In this document: positions 45,762 through 58,400 of the stretch, one piece after another
Position numbering within the stretch: position 1 is the first letter of the stretch
How the letters are laid out: each line of letters starts with the position of its first letter
Source of the DNA: Scolanthus callimorphus
Taxonomy: Eukaryota > Cnidaria > Anthozoa > Actiniaria > Edwardsiidae
Reading direction: 5' to 3'
Assembly: GCA_033964015.1 (NCBI GenBank)
Contig: JAWWUD010000054.1
Span: 62,001 to 126,000, forward strand
DNA length: 64,000 nt
The notes under the pieces: generated by a model
Seen by the model: the letters and a program-made list of their open reading frames with translations, nothing else
Database searches by the model: none
What the model was told of the DNA's origin: nothing
Program-made: the position numbers and the translations under genes

Positions 45762-46446
45762 GAGTGTAAAATAATGCAGCAGTAAAAAAAAAACAGAGTA
45801 TACTATTGTGTGTGCATGTTCTAAACTATTCCTAGCAGTGCAAATTATACAATTTATTCTAGATACAAATTGTAAATAGGATTAATTAGTTTCTTCAAAA
45901 GAAACAAAATAAAATGCATTTTTGTAATTTTTGTAGACCAAATAGACAGCAACATGTTTGTTATCATAATATAACACGTGAGCACTGGCTAAAGAGCCAA
46001 AAAGAATCAAGATAGCAAAAAAGCAAAACAAACACTATCAGAATACATTTTATTAGATATTTACTCTGCAATACTTTTTACAGGAATTCTATAAGTTGCA
46101 AGTCAGATTTTTTTTATCTAAATGGTTTCCTTTTGTATCATTGCAACTGCTTATTACGGTATGTGACCAAAATTGTATGCTTATCATTAATAAATACCAC
46201 AAAAATCCCATTTATTCTTTGCTTCTTATTATTAAATAGTGCATTCACTATGAAAATATTACAGCGGCGTAGCCAGGAATTTCTAAGGGGGGGGGGGGGG
46301 GCAAATAGTGAAATCATGAGACGAAAATGTTCAAATTTCGTCATTTGTATAGACTTATCTTTTCGTTTCCTATGTATCTAAGAAAGGTGTCCCGGAATAA
46401 ATTATTATATTATTATTATTATTATAATAACAGTCAGGTAAATTAC

Positions 46447-46866
46447 AATTTGTTATTCAGCACACAGTTGCGATGCCCAAATATGGTCATTAAAACTCTA
46501 ATTATGTCTTCTGTACATGATATGCATGTACTGTAATATCTGTCAACATCTAGGTACAAAAATTTGATCTGTCCAGCTAGTAAAAATATGCAATAGCAAA
46601 TATTTTTGAGGTTGTTTAGTGCTATCAATGTGCTTAAAAATAGTAAAACCTTTCCCTTCAGCTAAACATATATTCCCAGGATAATGTGTGATTCGTGATA
46701 ACATCCGTAAACCCCCTTTACAGAAGGAGTGGACGGATATCCCCCGCACCTCTGGAATTTCCAGTAAATAAAGGTTGTATGAAAATTAAATGCATTTGAA
46801 CCCCCACACCCTCAGGAATTTCCAAATCCCTTTCGTGGGAGGTGTGGATTTTTTCAGGAATCATAC
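46447..46866. mobile_element. Damaged composite repeat and a GGAATTTCC foldback
   Basis: 46447-46690 is a third copy of the composite seen near 20140 and 27768 (TTATTCAGCACA, GCCCAAATATGGTCATT, GTCTTCTGTACATGA). 46735-46866 contains two facing CACCTCTGGAATTTCC / GGAATTTCC...GGGAGGTGTGG segments ending TTTTTCAGGAATCATA. A G run of 15 lies upstream at 46287-46301 beside a CGGCGTAGCCAGG phrase. No gene is recognised in 45914-47063. Confidence 0.6.
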
Positions 46867-47063
46867 TACAGTTAAATATGTGTATGTATATATTTTCATC
46901 ATAAATATCAAACATTTTTAAAAATATGTTTTACGGCTTCTTTGCATGTAAATAAAGTCACAGCCTTTTAAAATACAACGTTGCAACTTCAATTTTGTGT
47001 CTGTTTGGCAAACTTTAAGTTCTCACTTAGTCATTCTATAGGGACTCCTGTCGTCTGAACAAA

Positions 47064-47755
47064 TCAATCCTTCTTTTTATTTTCGTCCTCATTCCGTTCT
47101 AATACAGCAAACTTAGAAGAGAGCTTTTCTCCGATCAAATAGAACATAATTACCATGACAAACGCTGCTCCAAAAAACCCTGCCATTTCAACAACATTCA
47201 TTTTAGCCATGAAAGGATACACCCAAAAATTTCCCACGTACAAAACGACAAAAACCCAAGCAGTATATGCTACTGCGAAGCTCAGGACGGCTTTAACACC
47301 GGTAGATTTTCTTGGATATTCGTGCTTGAATAGGACGACCTCACCCAAAACCGCAAGCCCAGGAAAAGTATGCATGTAGTGATTGAGCCAAGTTGGAATA
47401 AGTTTCGCCTCTTCTTCCGTCAGAACCGTGTGTGGGTCCATTGCATAGAGTGTCCAGAATACAAAAGGAACTTGTATTCCTAACGGGAATACCCAGCAAG
47501 CGAAACCAAGGTCGCACAAGGAAGAAAATACTTCGCTTTTTCGCTTCTTTTGGACGGCATGCAGTTCCATAACAGCGACGCTTGTGAAGTACACCCATTG
47601 CAACAGCATGTTTATGATCGTTAAGTACTTAAATCTCCGCCAAATTGTTGGTGACAGGGCAGATCTAGTTCCATGAAGTGGTAGGATATGCCAACAAGGT
47701 GAAACATAGAGCAGGAATAGCGAAAAGCAAGCCGAGCTTTCGAATACTCCGCCAT
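47064..47755 (-). CDS. AIG1/ADTRP-like membrane protein, copy 1 (one frame break)
   Basis: AIG1 and ADTRP are multipass membrane threonine hydrolases that cleave fatty-acid esters of hydroxy fatty acids. From the ATG at 47755 the protein starts MAEYSKARLAFRYS and reaches QQFGG. One base is missing near 47637, and the frame resumes at RFKYLTIINM and runs to the stop at 47064. The family's catalytic threonine (in LTIIN) and histidine (in WLNHYMHTF) are both present. Four to five hydrophobic helices are visible, including FWVYPFMAKM and the last one before the tail. The C-terminus NEDENKKKD fits a KKxx ER-retrieval signal. The length, about 230 codons, matches the family. No intron is needed. 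A diverged second copy follows at 49364-50090. Confidence 0.88.
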
Positions 47756-49363
47756 TATTTCACACTTGCGGGTTGTTTTCGTTCCAAATGGGTGACCTCA
47801 CGTCACGTCCTCGAACCATTTTTAAGCCCATAACGCAACACTTCCATGGTGTGACACTCCATGTCACGCAAGAAAAAAATTGCAAATCTTTTCCCGCGTG
47901 AACTATTTGTCTGCATTTTATTATTGCCGTACGCTCACAGCAATACAAGTACTAGCCTGCGAGCCCGGGGGGGGGGGGGGGGGGGGGGGAAACTCCCATA
48001 TATCGTCGGGCGGGGGTGCTCGTCGTATCTGTGAGACCACACCTAGATTCCCCCCCCCCCCCGCAAAAAATCGACACAGGTATCCTGAACCCCGAAAACC
48101 CACTGAGCGGGTCTGGGAAAAAAACATCAGGAACAGGAGTAAAACATGTTGAGCTCCCCAGCAAATGAGATAAGTTGACATCGCCACTTTCCTGGATCTG
48201 CCAACTATGTCAAAATTGGAGGGTAACATTTTTCAGTATCGTTTTGGAATTTTTACAAAACCCTACCGAAACTTCCTGAAGGTGGACAGAGAACTCACTG
48301 AACAGTGTTTGGCCTTTTTTAAATATATTTCTTTTCTTCATATTTTTTCCATGCCTTGTTCATTGATTTTTATAGAAATTCCCACCACCCCCCGTTTCAG
48401 GTTTGGTTCAAGTTTTTCATACTCTTCATGATTTTCTTTGAAAATATTCTGGGAATTACCATAATAGTATGAGGCATAACACAGTAGGTCCAAACTTTTA
48501 CGTGCACCAAAACAGGCCCCATGGTGACAGACAGACAGACAGAATTTTTTTATTTGGCATCGTATACAAAAAGTACATGGATGGGTAGTTCCAAAATAAA
48601 ACTTATTTAAAAAGAGATATAATTATTACTATGTAATTATAGTGCTTTCCGTAGGAGGAAGCACTCATGTGATACATTCTTTGTTATAAGCCCCCCCCCC
48701 CCCCCCCCCCCCCCCCCCCCACACACACTTTGAAGTGAGCTCCGGGGGCCATCCCACTTTGAAGTGAGTTCCGCGGGCCATGCCAAAGCACAGCGCAGAA
48801 CTAAGAAGTGGCCTCTGCTAGCTAGAAACATTGTAGTTTGCGTTTAAGGGATTTCCCAGGATTTGTCTGAGGATAGATAGTGAAACTCCTGCAACCCACA
48901 CCAGATTTACCTATTTTTAATTTTATTTTCTAGATGTCATCCCTAAGTTAAATTTGTTTTTGTAAATACTGTACATCATTTATGAAATAGCAAAACAAAT
49001 TTATATACCTAAATGATGTTAAAATATGAAATAAATTTGTATGATAAATAATATAACAAAGTATAACAAAACCCTACACCACAATCCTTTTTCTCCCATA
49101 ACAAATTCCCTCATCTGCAAGTATCAATATAAATAATTATTCTAGAAATTATCAGTCAAATTATAAAACTTAGATGGAAGCATTATGGTTTCTGCTTTGA
49201 TACAAATACATTTCTTATTCATGCATCCCAAGTATTTTAGCTAATTAGACAATAATATTCAAATTATCAATTACTGGTGTCATATTGTTCAATCATTGAA
49301 ATAAAGACTAATATAAAACTTTGAACAAGGAAGCAAATATTGTTATATTTCTGCCTCTATATG
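47756..49363. other. Spacer between the two AIG1-like copies, with long G and C runs
   Basis: A run of 23 G lies at 47967-47989 and a run of 30 C at 48691-48720, followed by ACACACAC. A GACA tetranucleotide repeat sits at about 48526-48541. 48720-48780 repeats CACTTTGAAGTGAG twice. The rest is AT-rich with no exon recognised. Confidence 0.6.
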
Positions 49364-50090
49364 TCAGTTCCGATGCCTATATCTTTTCTTGGTTTCTTTC
49401 TCTGCATTTTCCACATGTGTTTTCTTAGTCAGTTTTTTCACATTGTTCATAGCAAGAAATTCACCAAGAAGATATAGAATAACCAACAACACCCTGAACC
49501 ACCAAAGAACAAATAAATTTGAAGCAGAGACATCTTTCCCAAGAACGGATAAACCCAGAAATCCGAAATATAAGCGATAAGGAATACCCAAGCCATGTAC
49601 GAAGCTCCAAATCCAAGCAGGGTTGACAATCCGGAGGATTTTCTAGGATATATATGACTAAATAGCACGACCTCAGTTGTCACTTCTAGAACAGGAAACG
49701 AATGCATGTAATGGTTCAACCATCGTGGAATGACTTTAGACGCTTGTTCCGTCTGACAGGAGTGGGGATCCTTTAGATAAAGCCCCCAGAATAACACACA
49801 AACTGTTAACCCGATGGGAAAGCCAAACTTGCGAAGAAGAAATCGCTGAATGAGTGTAACTTTGAATTCCTTTGTTTCCGTGCAATCGTTTGCAAATCGG
49901 CGCTTACGGCGAAAGTGAAATAAAATCCCTGCAGTACCATATTTATGAATGTGAGAAACTTGAAGCGCCCACCAAACACTTTATAAGCCTCGAAGTCCAT
50001 CTTGAGACAGTGGTAGGTGATTCCTATAACGTGATCAAGAAACAAGCTGTACGGAACAACAACCGCGACTTGCTTGACTTGTCCTCCATG
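49364..50090 (-). CDS. AIG1/ADTRP-like membrane protein, copy 2 (three frame breaks)
   Basis: The start MEDKSSKSRLLFRTACFL at 50090 aligns with copy 1. The frame is then lost at about 50042, 49818 and 49492, in each case by the lack of one base in a short run. Between the breaks the family hallmarks are intact: FGGRFKFLTFINM with the catalytic threonine, LAFP, WLNHYMHSFP with the histidine, YPRKSSGL and FWVYPFLGKM. The tail is strongly basic and ends KKRYRHRN at 49364. The three breaks would kill the protein if real. Because they are all single-base losses in runs and the flanking frames are well conserved, sequence error is at least as likely as pseudogene status. Confidence 0.82.
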
Positions 50091-50846
50091 TTTGTTTTTG
50101 TAATGATAGGCCCGACTCGACTCGGGATACCTGTTTCTATCGTCACACGTGACTAGGATCTCACGGCTTCACGGTGGCGCAAAGGATTATTGTAAAAAGA
50201 AACGTCTCTGTTCTGAGCCGGCCCGCCCGCGAAGGATTTATAGCCAGAAGTAATAATTTCAGCCGTTCCTCAGTCCCTTAGCTTAATGCTTAAATACTTT
50301 TTCCTACTATAGCTTTCGCTAATGTCTAGGATGGCGCCTTATAGCGGAGCTCCCGCGGGCGCCGAAGGCGCCCGCGTAGCGGAGCCCCATAGCTACATGC
50401 AGGAGAAGAAGGAAACATAACAGAAAAGTGTATACCCATCGACCTTGATTTCATGGACTTCCGGTTGTGTGTGTGTCCGTCGTCGCACAGGTAGCCCATC
50501 AGTTTGAGCGGGAAAATGAGCACGCGCGCGCCTTGAATTTATTTGCAAGGAATTTTTTTTTCAACCAGCGAAATGCAGAGAGAAGAGGCCTCTGAAGCAG
50601 GGAAGAATTTTCGACAAGAGAAGGAATTTGTTTTCTTGCTCTTCACGAAAAAAATGAAACGTTTCTGTGACAAGCTGCCTCATTTCAAGGTATTTTAGAC
50701 TAAGTCCAAAAGTCAAATTTACTGCGATGAGGTCGAAACGTCGAGATGGATATGTCGATGAACACGGGAGTTTCACGAAGGAAAAAGAAACGAAGTCAGA
50801 GGGCGAAGAGTGTCTTCAGTAGGGGGATGAAAGTACCCTAGCCAAC

Positions 50847-53710
50847 ATGTCGAAACCTGAAGATAAAAGGCAGAGACTAAATACAACGGAAAAAAAGTGT
50901 CCAGAACATTTTCCTTCTCAGAATCTCAGAAGGAAAGATAGAACGACAGCGCGAGAAGAAAAACGAAGGTCGAAACTCAGAAGACTGTCGTCGTGCCGTG
51001 CAACGAAAAAATATTCTCAAGGTAGGTCCTCACGAAAAACTTTAAAATTCAACCGTAGTTTTATAAACTTTTTTTTATTAAACTTTTAAATTTTCGTTCC
51101 AAGTTTTCTCGCGTCCCGGCGGCTCGCTACGCTAGTTAGAAAATGATGAAAGTTCATTAAAAACGATGGTGGCTGTCGGGAGATTTACGTTACTTTGTTT
51201 GTTTGAGGATTCCAAGTGTAATACGCATTTTTAAGTGATTTTCAGTTTGACAGCGATTCTACTTCCGTTGCCATAGCTTTGAGCGATAATTATTGTACTT
51301 AGGGAGAATTTAGGTATTTGCTTGCCCATTAGGCAGCCATGTTGAATGAATAATTGAACGCCATCACTTTACTTTGGCAGGGACGTCAACCTTGCCGCTC
51401 GAAAAACCTTGAGACACCAAAATATTGGGCTTTTGGGGCAGGAAAAGACCTAATGTCTATAATTTTCGCTGTATTTAGCGTTCTTTTAAGGTCCAGAAGC
51501 AAAAAAAAAAAATCGTTTTTTCAAAAGAAAACCGGGAGACTCCCGGCAAAACCGGGAGAGTTGACGTCCCTGCTTTGGTCATCAAACAATGACTCTGCAA
51601 TGCAATCTCCGAACTTCCGATTAGGCAATGGTACAGTAATTCTTGAGTTTATTAACCTGTTGTTCTAAGAATTTTGGAATATTTTATCAATTTCGCAGAG
51701 CCCTGAGGTTTGACTAAGGAGACTAATTGACTGCTTGATTTAATTTGTAGGTTTCCAGCTTATGTTTTTCTGGCTTCACAGTGTTTACCGCATATAACAG
51801 GCAAGTAATCATTAGATTATTTTGTTTCACTGTCGGATCAGGCACGAACATTTTCAAGCATATATCTTGTAGGTAGCGCAAGTTTATTTGAGATTATTTT
51901 TGTCTCCCAAATCATTAAAAAAAGTTAGTTTTTACATTGTAAATAAAGTGTAAGTACACTTTATAAAATCAGACATTCTGGGAACAACTGACAAAGTGCA
52001 TCATTCACAGTTGAAGGGGCTGAAAATTGATTATCTTAATACAGGAAAAGAAACAAAATTTAGGCATGTTTTCTTAGAACAAGATATTTCTCCCTCATGA
52101 TATTTGGCCTTTGTCAAGCTTCAGTTTAGATGCAATTATATTTCAGTTCAATAAAAACCTAGGACAATTCACAGATAGTTACTATTTGTCATAAAATGAA
52201 AAAAGTGAACCTACAATCATTTGTATCTGTGACATTGTAGCTTCATGTGATGTTTTTCATAAGTCATCTTGTGAGGATTAGCTTGCGCCCCCGGCCGGGC
52301 CCCCTGCAATCATCACACTAAGTGGAATATCCTCAGTAATGACTGTAGCCAAACACATATAAAATGTGTGGTTCCCAGGGGGTACTTGGATATAGAAATG
52401 GCTGGGGGTCCGACAGAGCTCCAAATTTCATACCCAAAAAAATGAGCCATAAATTTTAAACTGCCCGCCGGCCATAATATCCAACTTTCTTAGTCTAAAA
52501 AGGCCATTTAATACCAGCATAGACATGATGCTGTGCTCATGTTTCCTGGAAATAGCTTTAGCTTTCGATCAAACCCCCACCCCCCAAATACCTGGTAGAA
52601 TTTTAAACCCAAAAAAATTCCTTTTACTACAAATTTCATACCCCCAAAAATATGTCAGACCTCTACATCACTTTTATATCAAGGTACCTCCTTCGTTATG
52701 GTTCCAGAAAGTATTCAAGGAAGTGCTTGGAAATTCTAGAGTGGTTGCGGGTCAATTTACCTGCCTTTTTTTATATACAAATACTCAGCTATTTTTCTTT
52801 TGAAATTCCAGAGGGGTGTGTCACTTTTCAACACACTTCTGTGGAGTGAGGGAGAGGGGACCACACATAACACTCAGGGCCGTAACAAGCCTCCAAAAAC
52901 TGAGGGGGGGGGGGGGGGGGGGGCACAACATATAAAAAACCTCAGAGCAGTTTTAAAAAAAAGTTTAAACTCTTTTGCCCAAATGAGAATTTACCGCATG
53001 TTTGGGAGAACTTTGAAATGCAGGGTGCAAAATTGGGAGTTTTAAGGGTTGTTTGGGGAAAAACCGGCCCCGGTCCCCCGGCCCCAGTAAGCGCTACGGC
53101 CCTGACACTGTTAACGCACCATAAATCCTTGAATTAGTGCCTGCTGGACACTTATCCACATACAACATTCCTAAGCATATTTTTAATGATCAGAAGCAAA
53201 TAATTTCTAAAATACTACCATATCATAAAATACTACATAAAATACTACATAAAATACTACCATAGCATAAGTGTGTCAAAAACTAATGCTTCTGTGTGTG
53301 TGCCCTTGTGCCTCCTGGGCAATCAAACAGAGACATGGTAATTATGGAATGTTAAAAAATCAACCTTGTTTCAATACATTCCTTTTAAAGTGGTGAATCT
53401 GAAAGTTTTAATGTTATTCATCCTTGGTTTTATGTTTTCATTATTTTTATGGCTTTTACAAAGATAATGGGACTCCAGTATGTTCCGTTACTAAAATGTA
53501 TAATAATATCCATGGCTATATGCTTTCATTTGGTAAATAGACAGGAAAAGAAGATCTGTGTTATAGTTTCAACATTTTTTAATGGGTTCCTATTCTCTTT
53601 CAATTTCAGTGACAAAGCAGCAGCCAGAGATCGCTCTTGGACAGGCCATCCATGGCATAAGGCAAAATAATATTAACATAATGGCTGTGTACATGGGAGG
53701 CAGAACATAA
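50847..53710 (+). CDS. Possible small two-exon gene, basic N-terminus
   Basis: A candidate first exon (50847-51021) starts MSKPEDKRQRLNTTEKK, is rich in K and R, and ends at a GTAGGT donor in phase 1. A candidate last exon (53610-53710) follows a good pyrimidine tract and TTTCAG. It completes the codon in phase and reads VTKQQPEIALGQAIHGIRQ, then NNINIMAVYMGGRT and a stop. The joined product would be about 91 residues. I recognise no domain. Internal exons may be missing, or the two exons may be unrelated. The start region is divergent from the AIG1-like copy 2, about 760 bp away. Confidence 0.3.
51022..53609. other. AT-rich stretch, no exon recognised
   Basis: If 50847-53710 is one gene, this is its intron. 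It contains the CAGGGCCGTA MITE and a short AAAATACTACAT triplicate at about 53222-53270. Low-identity copies of the CCCCAAAAAT / GGAATTTCC repeats are also present (about 52370-52830). Confidence 0.4.
52874..53106. mobile_element. MITE with CAGGGCCGTA / TACGGCCCTG ends
   Basis: The left end CAGGGCCGTAACAAGCC is matched by AAGCGCTACGGCCCTG. ACACT stands on both sides. A run of 20 G lies at 52904-52923 and a GC-rich CCCCGGTCCCCCGGCCCC stretch near the right end. Confidence 0.7.
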
Positions 53711-54631
53711 GTGAGGGGCTGATAGACATTATGTATGGCAATGTGGGGGGTGGGGGGTGGGGGAAAACAAGAAAATATGTTCAAAAGTGGATGCCCCTCC
53801 CTTCTGAGCTTCTAGGCCACCCCCCTTACCATTCAGTGGAATTTTTAATAAATTAAAAAAGAAGGTGCAGCTGTATGAGTGGAAAGACCAAAATTGGCAA
53901 CCTGTCTATTTAATTCTGAATTTCTCTGCTCATTCATGGTATACCATATATTGGATTGTACGGGGATGCTTGGCCCGAAAGGGGTAGGGCTTTCAGGCTG
54001 GAGGTATAAGAAAGGGGTAGGGTATTGGTATTTTCTGGAATGACATATTTTAGTAAAAATACACTGCTCATGTAATAAATGGGACATTGGGACACTTTTC
54101 TCTTTATTGCACTTTTATTCTTTGTTAGAATCATTCCATTGGGAGGGGTTAAGTATGCTATTTTTTCTGAAGGAAGCTTCTTTACCCTACTTCGACAGGC
54201 CAAGCTTTATTGTGCAAGTGTAGCAACCAAAGAAGACACTGTATACATATCAAGAGACATTTTTCTTGTAAAGCATACTGTGACAAGCTATCTACAATGG
54301 CAACCTTGTTTTTGTTTCATTAACACAGAAAAATATGTAACCGGGAGCTCCGCTTTTAGCCAGTGGCTAAATCTATATATTAAGGTCTTATAAGCGCCTT
54401 AGGTGGCGGGGGCCCTGACAGATCTTAGCGCCGGCAGGGCGCTTGATTTAAACAATTCTAAGGACGAGGCATTAGTTGCCTCCCTAGGTAGCAGGTTCCA
54501 AGTTCTAATAGTTCTAGGTCAGCGGTCGTGGTCCAAGATGGCCACGCGAATTCTTACTCCGAGATAACGTAGGGATTCATGTTAAATGTAGTTCTATTTT
54601 GTGCCTTATCTGTTTAAATGTTGCTTGGGAT

Positions 54632-55369
54632 ATGGCGGACCTATCAAAGAACAAACTGGCAGAAATGGAGGAGTCATTGAGCTTTTTCAATGATAAATTT
54701 GAACAACTCATGAAACGAGTCAATGCACTGGAGTTGGACAATCAAGAACTAAGAGCAGAAAACAACGCCTTGAAGTCCAAGCTTAATACAGTTGTCAATA
54801 AACTGCAGGAGCATGCACTCCACATAGATGAGCAGGCTCAATATTCACGTCGTGACTGCTTGGAAATCAAGGGTCTTCCTTATAAAGAGGACGAAGAAAT
54901 AGATGAGCTTGTCAGGGACGTTGCCGAACTAGCCGGAGTCGAGTTGAACGAGGAAGACATATCAATCTCTCACCGACTACCAGCAAGTGAAGAACCCTGG
55001 ACTGACCATGCAGGAGTAGTTCACCAACCAGGTCCGCCTCTGATAATTGCGAAGTTTGTCAGGAGAAGTGTGAAGGATGCAGTCTATCAAGCTCGGTTCA
55101 AATTAAAAGGCAAGACCACTCACAACCTGGAAAGCTACGACGATGCAGACGAGGATAACAATATCTACATTTCAGAGAGCCTGACACAAACGAGGAAGAA
55201 GCTCTTCAAAGCATGTCTAAAGGTCAAGAAAGATTTCAAGCTAGCTATAGCTGCCACCAGTAACGGGAAAGTATACGTAAAGACTTCAAAGTTCAGTCGT
55301 CCTGTTTACATTAATTCCGAATCTGATCTGGCCAAGCTGAGGAGTAAGCTAAGTACACCACCTTCCTAG
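54632..55369 (+). CDS. LINE ORF1: coiled-coil nucleic-acid-binding protein
   Basis: The product is 245 residues, from MADLSKNKLAEMEESL to TPPS. Residues 8-75 have heptad leucine and valine spacing, typical of the ORF1 coiled coil (LMKRVNALELDNQEL, LKSKLNTVVNKLQEH). Then come QYSRRDCLEIKGLP and an acidic RRM-like segment, followed by a basic C-terminal domain (IIAKFVRRSVKDAVYQAR, KLKGKTTHNLES). ORF1 proteins of non-LTR elements bind the element RNA. An ATG at 54599 is in frame upstream, but the MADL start fits better. Confidence 0.85.
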   Translation: MADLSKNKLAEMEESLSFFNDKFEQLMKRVNALELDNQELRAENNALKSKLNTVVNKLQEHALHIDEQAQYSRRDCLEIKGLPYKEDEEIDELVRDVAELAGVELNEEDISISHRLPASEEPWTDHAGVVHQPGPPLIIAKFVRRSVKDAVYQARFKLKGKTTHNLESYDDADEDNNIYISESLTQTRKKLFKACLKVKKDFKLAIAATSNGKVYVKTSKFSRPVYINSESDLAKLRSKLSTPPS

Positions 55370-55427
55370 TCTCCTACTGTCAATTCAATTTAATCTATGT
55401 CATTTCTAATGATGATAAAAGAAATCA

Positions 55428-58400
55428 ATGGATTCATGTAGGAAATGTTCTATAGCTGTTAGGGATAACTGTAGGGCGATTCAATGCGACATTTGTCTAG
55501 CTTGGTTCCATCTAAAATGTACTGTATTGTCAGTCAAAGACTATAATTATTATTCAAAGACAAATGACCTTTGGATTTGTCTGTTCTGTCGATCAGATGT
55601 CTTTCCCTTTAATTCCATTGATAATTCGGCTCTTGCTGAGCTAGCCTTTAATTCTAATGAGGCTTGCTTGTGTAGCAATAATATTCTGAATCTTAGACTA
55701 AAATTAGATTCGTTACCTCGTTTCGACATAATGTCTTCCTTATGTAATCATTCTAGTTTATCCAAGGCTGATGTTGATCTACAGATGCCTTGTACTACTA
55801 GTTTTGAATACTATACTTCACATGATTTTCATTCAAGTGATGAAATCCAATCCTGCCTGTCTGACAAAACTTTCTCAGCTTTACATTTCAATATCAGAAG
55901 CTTGAGTGCTAACTTTGTATCCTTTTTCCAATTATTAGAAGATTTGGACCACCATTTTCCTGTTATTGGACTTTCAGAAACACGCATATTGCATGGATCT
56001 GACCCAATCTCTAATACCAACCTCCAAGGCTATAATTTTCTATCACAGCCAACCTTGTCTGAGGCAGGGGGGTTGGATTTTTTGTCAAGGAAAATTTGCG
56101 TTTTTCAATACGTAGTGACCTGTGTTGTTCTGAGCCTGAGTTTGAGTCTCTGTTTATTGAATTAGATACCCATAATCAGCATAATATTGTTTGTGGGGTG
56201 GTGTATAGACATCCTAATTCAAAACTTGACACCACTCTTAATTTCCTCTACAAAGCAACCGAGAAATTAAATAAAGAAAACAAGTACTGTCTTTTAATGG
56301 GAGATTTTAACTTAAATCTCCTGAACTATGAGACTCATTCTGACACAGAAGATTTTGTTAACACTTTAGGCGCCTATGATTTTCATCCGCAGATCCTCAA
56401 ACCCACCAGAATTACAGATCACTCCGCAACCTTAATTGACAATATATTTTTTAATTCTCTGGAACACCAAGTTACCAGTGGCAATATCATCTCTGGGATA
56501 ACAGATCACCTCCCAAATTTTGTTATCATAAATAAATTAGCAGCATTACCACATAATTTTAAATTGTACAAAAGAGACTTCTCCGCTCTAGACAAACAGG
56601 CTCTCATATCTGAAGTGTCCTCTACTGACTGGACTGGGGTTTTCCCATGCAATGATAGCGCCAATGTGAATGATATTTTTCAGTCTTTCTATAGTCACAT
56701 TGCCAGGGTCATTGATAAACATGCTCCTATGAGAAAATTATCCAAAAAGGAAGTAAAATCTCTCTCCAAACCATGGGTCTCAGTAGGCCTGAAAGTTTCT
56801 ATAAAGAAAAGAGATCAACTCTACAAGAGGTATCTCCTTTCTAGGGACCCTTACTATTTAACCAAGTATAAGTATTATAGAAATAGGATATGTCATCTCC
56901 TCAGGGCTTCTAAGAGAAATTATTACCAAAATTATTTTAATATGAACAATAGAAATATGAAGAATATCTGGTCAGGCATTAGATCACTGGTCTCACTCAA
57001 GCCTAGAAATGCTAGCATTCCTTCAAAAATTATATCAAATAATAGAACTCTAGTAGACCCCAAATCTATTGCTGAAGAATTTAATACTTTCTTTGCCTCA
57101 ATTGGAAGCACACTCTCTGACAAAATTGCTCCTACAGATATTAAACCTGAATCCTTTCTTGGGCCTCCACTGGTAAATAGTTTCTGCCTCTTCCCAGTTA
57201 CTTCAGTAGAAATTGAAGATGAAATTCGGAATTTAAATTCGTCGAAGGCAACAGGTCCTTTTAGTATTCCTGTCTGCCTGCTAAAAATTTTGGGGACTTG
57301 TTTGTCAAAACCACTTGAAATCCTCTTCAATCATTCATTTAGGAGTGGCTGTGTCCCAGACCAGCTTAAGTTAGCTAATGTTATACCAGTGCACAAAAAG
57401 GACTCAGTTAACCTCTTGACCAATTACAGGCCAATATCTTTACTGTCAGTATTTAATAAAATTCTAGAAAAACTCATGTATAAGAGGCTTATCGCCTTTA
57501 TTAACAAATACAACATCTTGTATGAGAAGCAATTTGGTTTCCGCGAAGGGCATTCTACTTTACATGCTGCTCTACTTATTACTGATCGTATTCAAAAAGC
57601 TATAGAAGAGGGCCAGTACTCCTGTGGTATCTTCCTCGATTTTTCCAAAGCATTTGACACGGTTAATCACAATATTCTTCTGAAGAAGCTTTCTCATTAT
57701 GGAATCAGGGGTATTGCCAATCAATGGTTTGCCTCCTATCTCTCAAATAGAAGACAGTCTGTTGCTATTGGTAATACCTACTCAGAAAATCTAAGTGTGT
57801 TTCATGGAGTTCCACAGGGTTCAGTGCTAGGGCCTCTCCTATTCCTCATCTATATAAACGACTTCTATAGATGTAGTCGCTTTTTTAATTTTCATATATT
57901 TGCTGATGATACAAACCTCTTTGCTTCTCATACTAGCTTACAAACACTAGAAAAGGGCATCAATGAGAATCTTACATTTGTGTCTAATTGGCTTACAGCC
58001 AATAAACTTTCCCTTAATATTGATAAAACCAACTTTGTTATATTTCATCCACCTCAAAAAGCCTCTAATTATGATGTACGACTAGTGATCAATGGACAGT
58101 CTATTAAGAAAGCTAAGTGTATTAAGTACCTTGGGATTCTCATTGACTCTCATCTTAGCTGGAAACAGCATATATTGCATATTTCAAAAAGGTTAAGCGT
58201 TGTGTGGGCATTCTCTCAAAAGTCAGACATTATGTAAATGCTGCCACTCTTTCCATGCTATATTATTCACTAATTTATCCTTTTCTAACCTATGCAGCTG
58301 TGACATGGGGGAACACCTACACAACCACCCTAAGGCCTCTTCTTGTCCTCCAGAAGAGGGCAATTCGATTAATGACTTTCTCGGAATTTAGAGCTCATTC

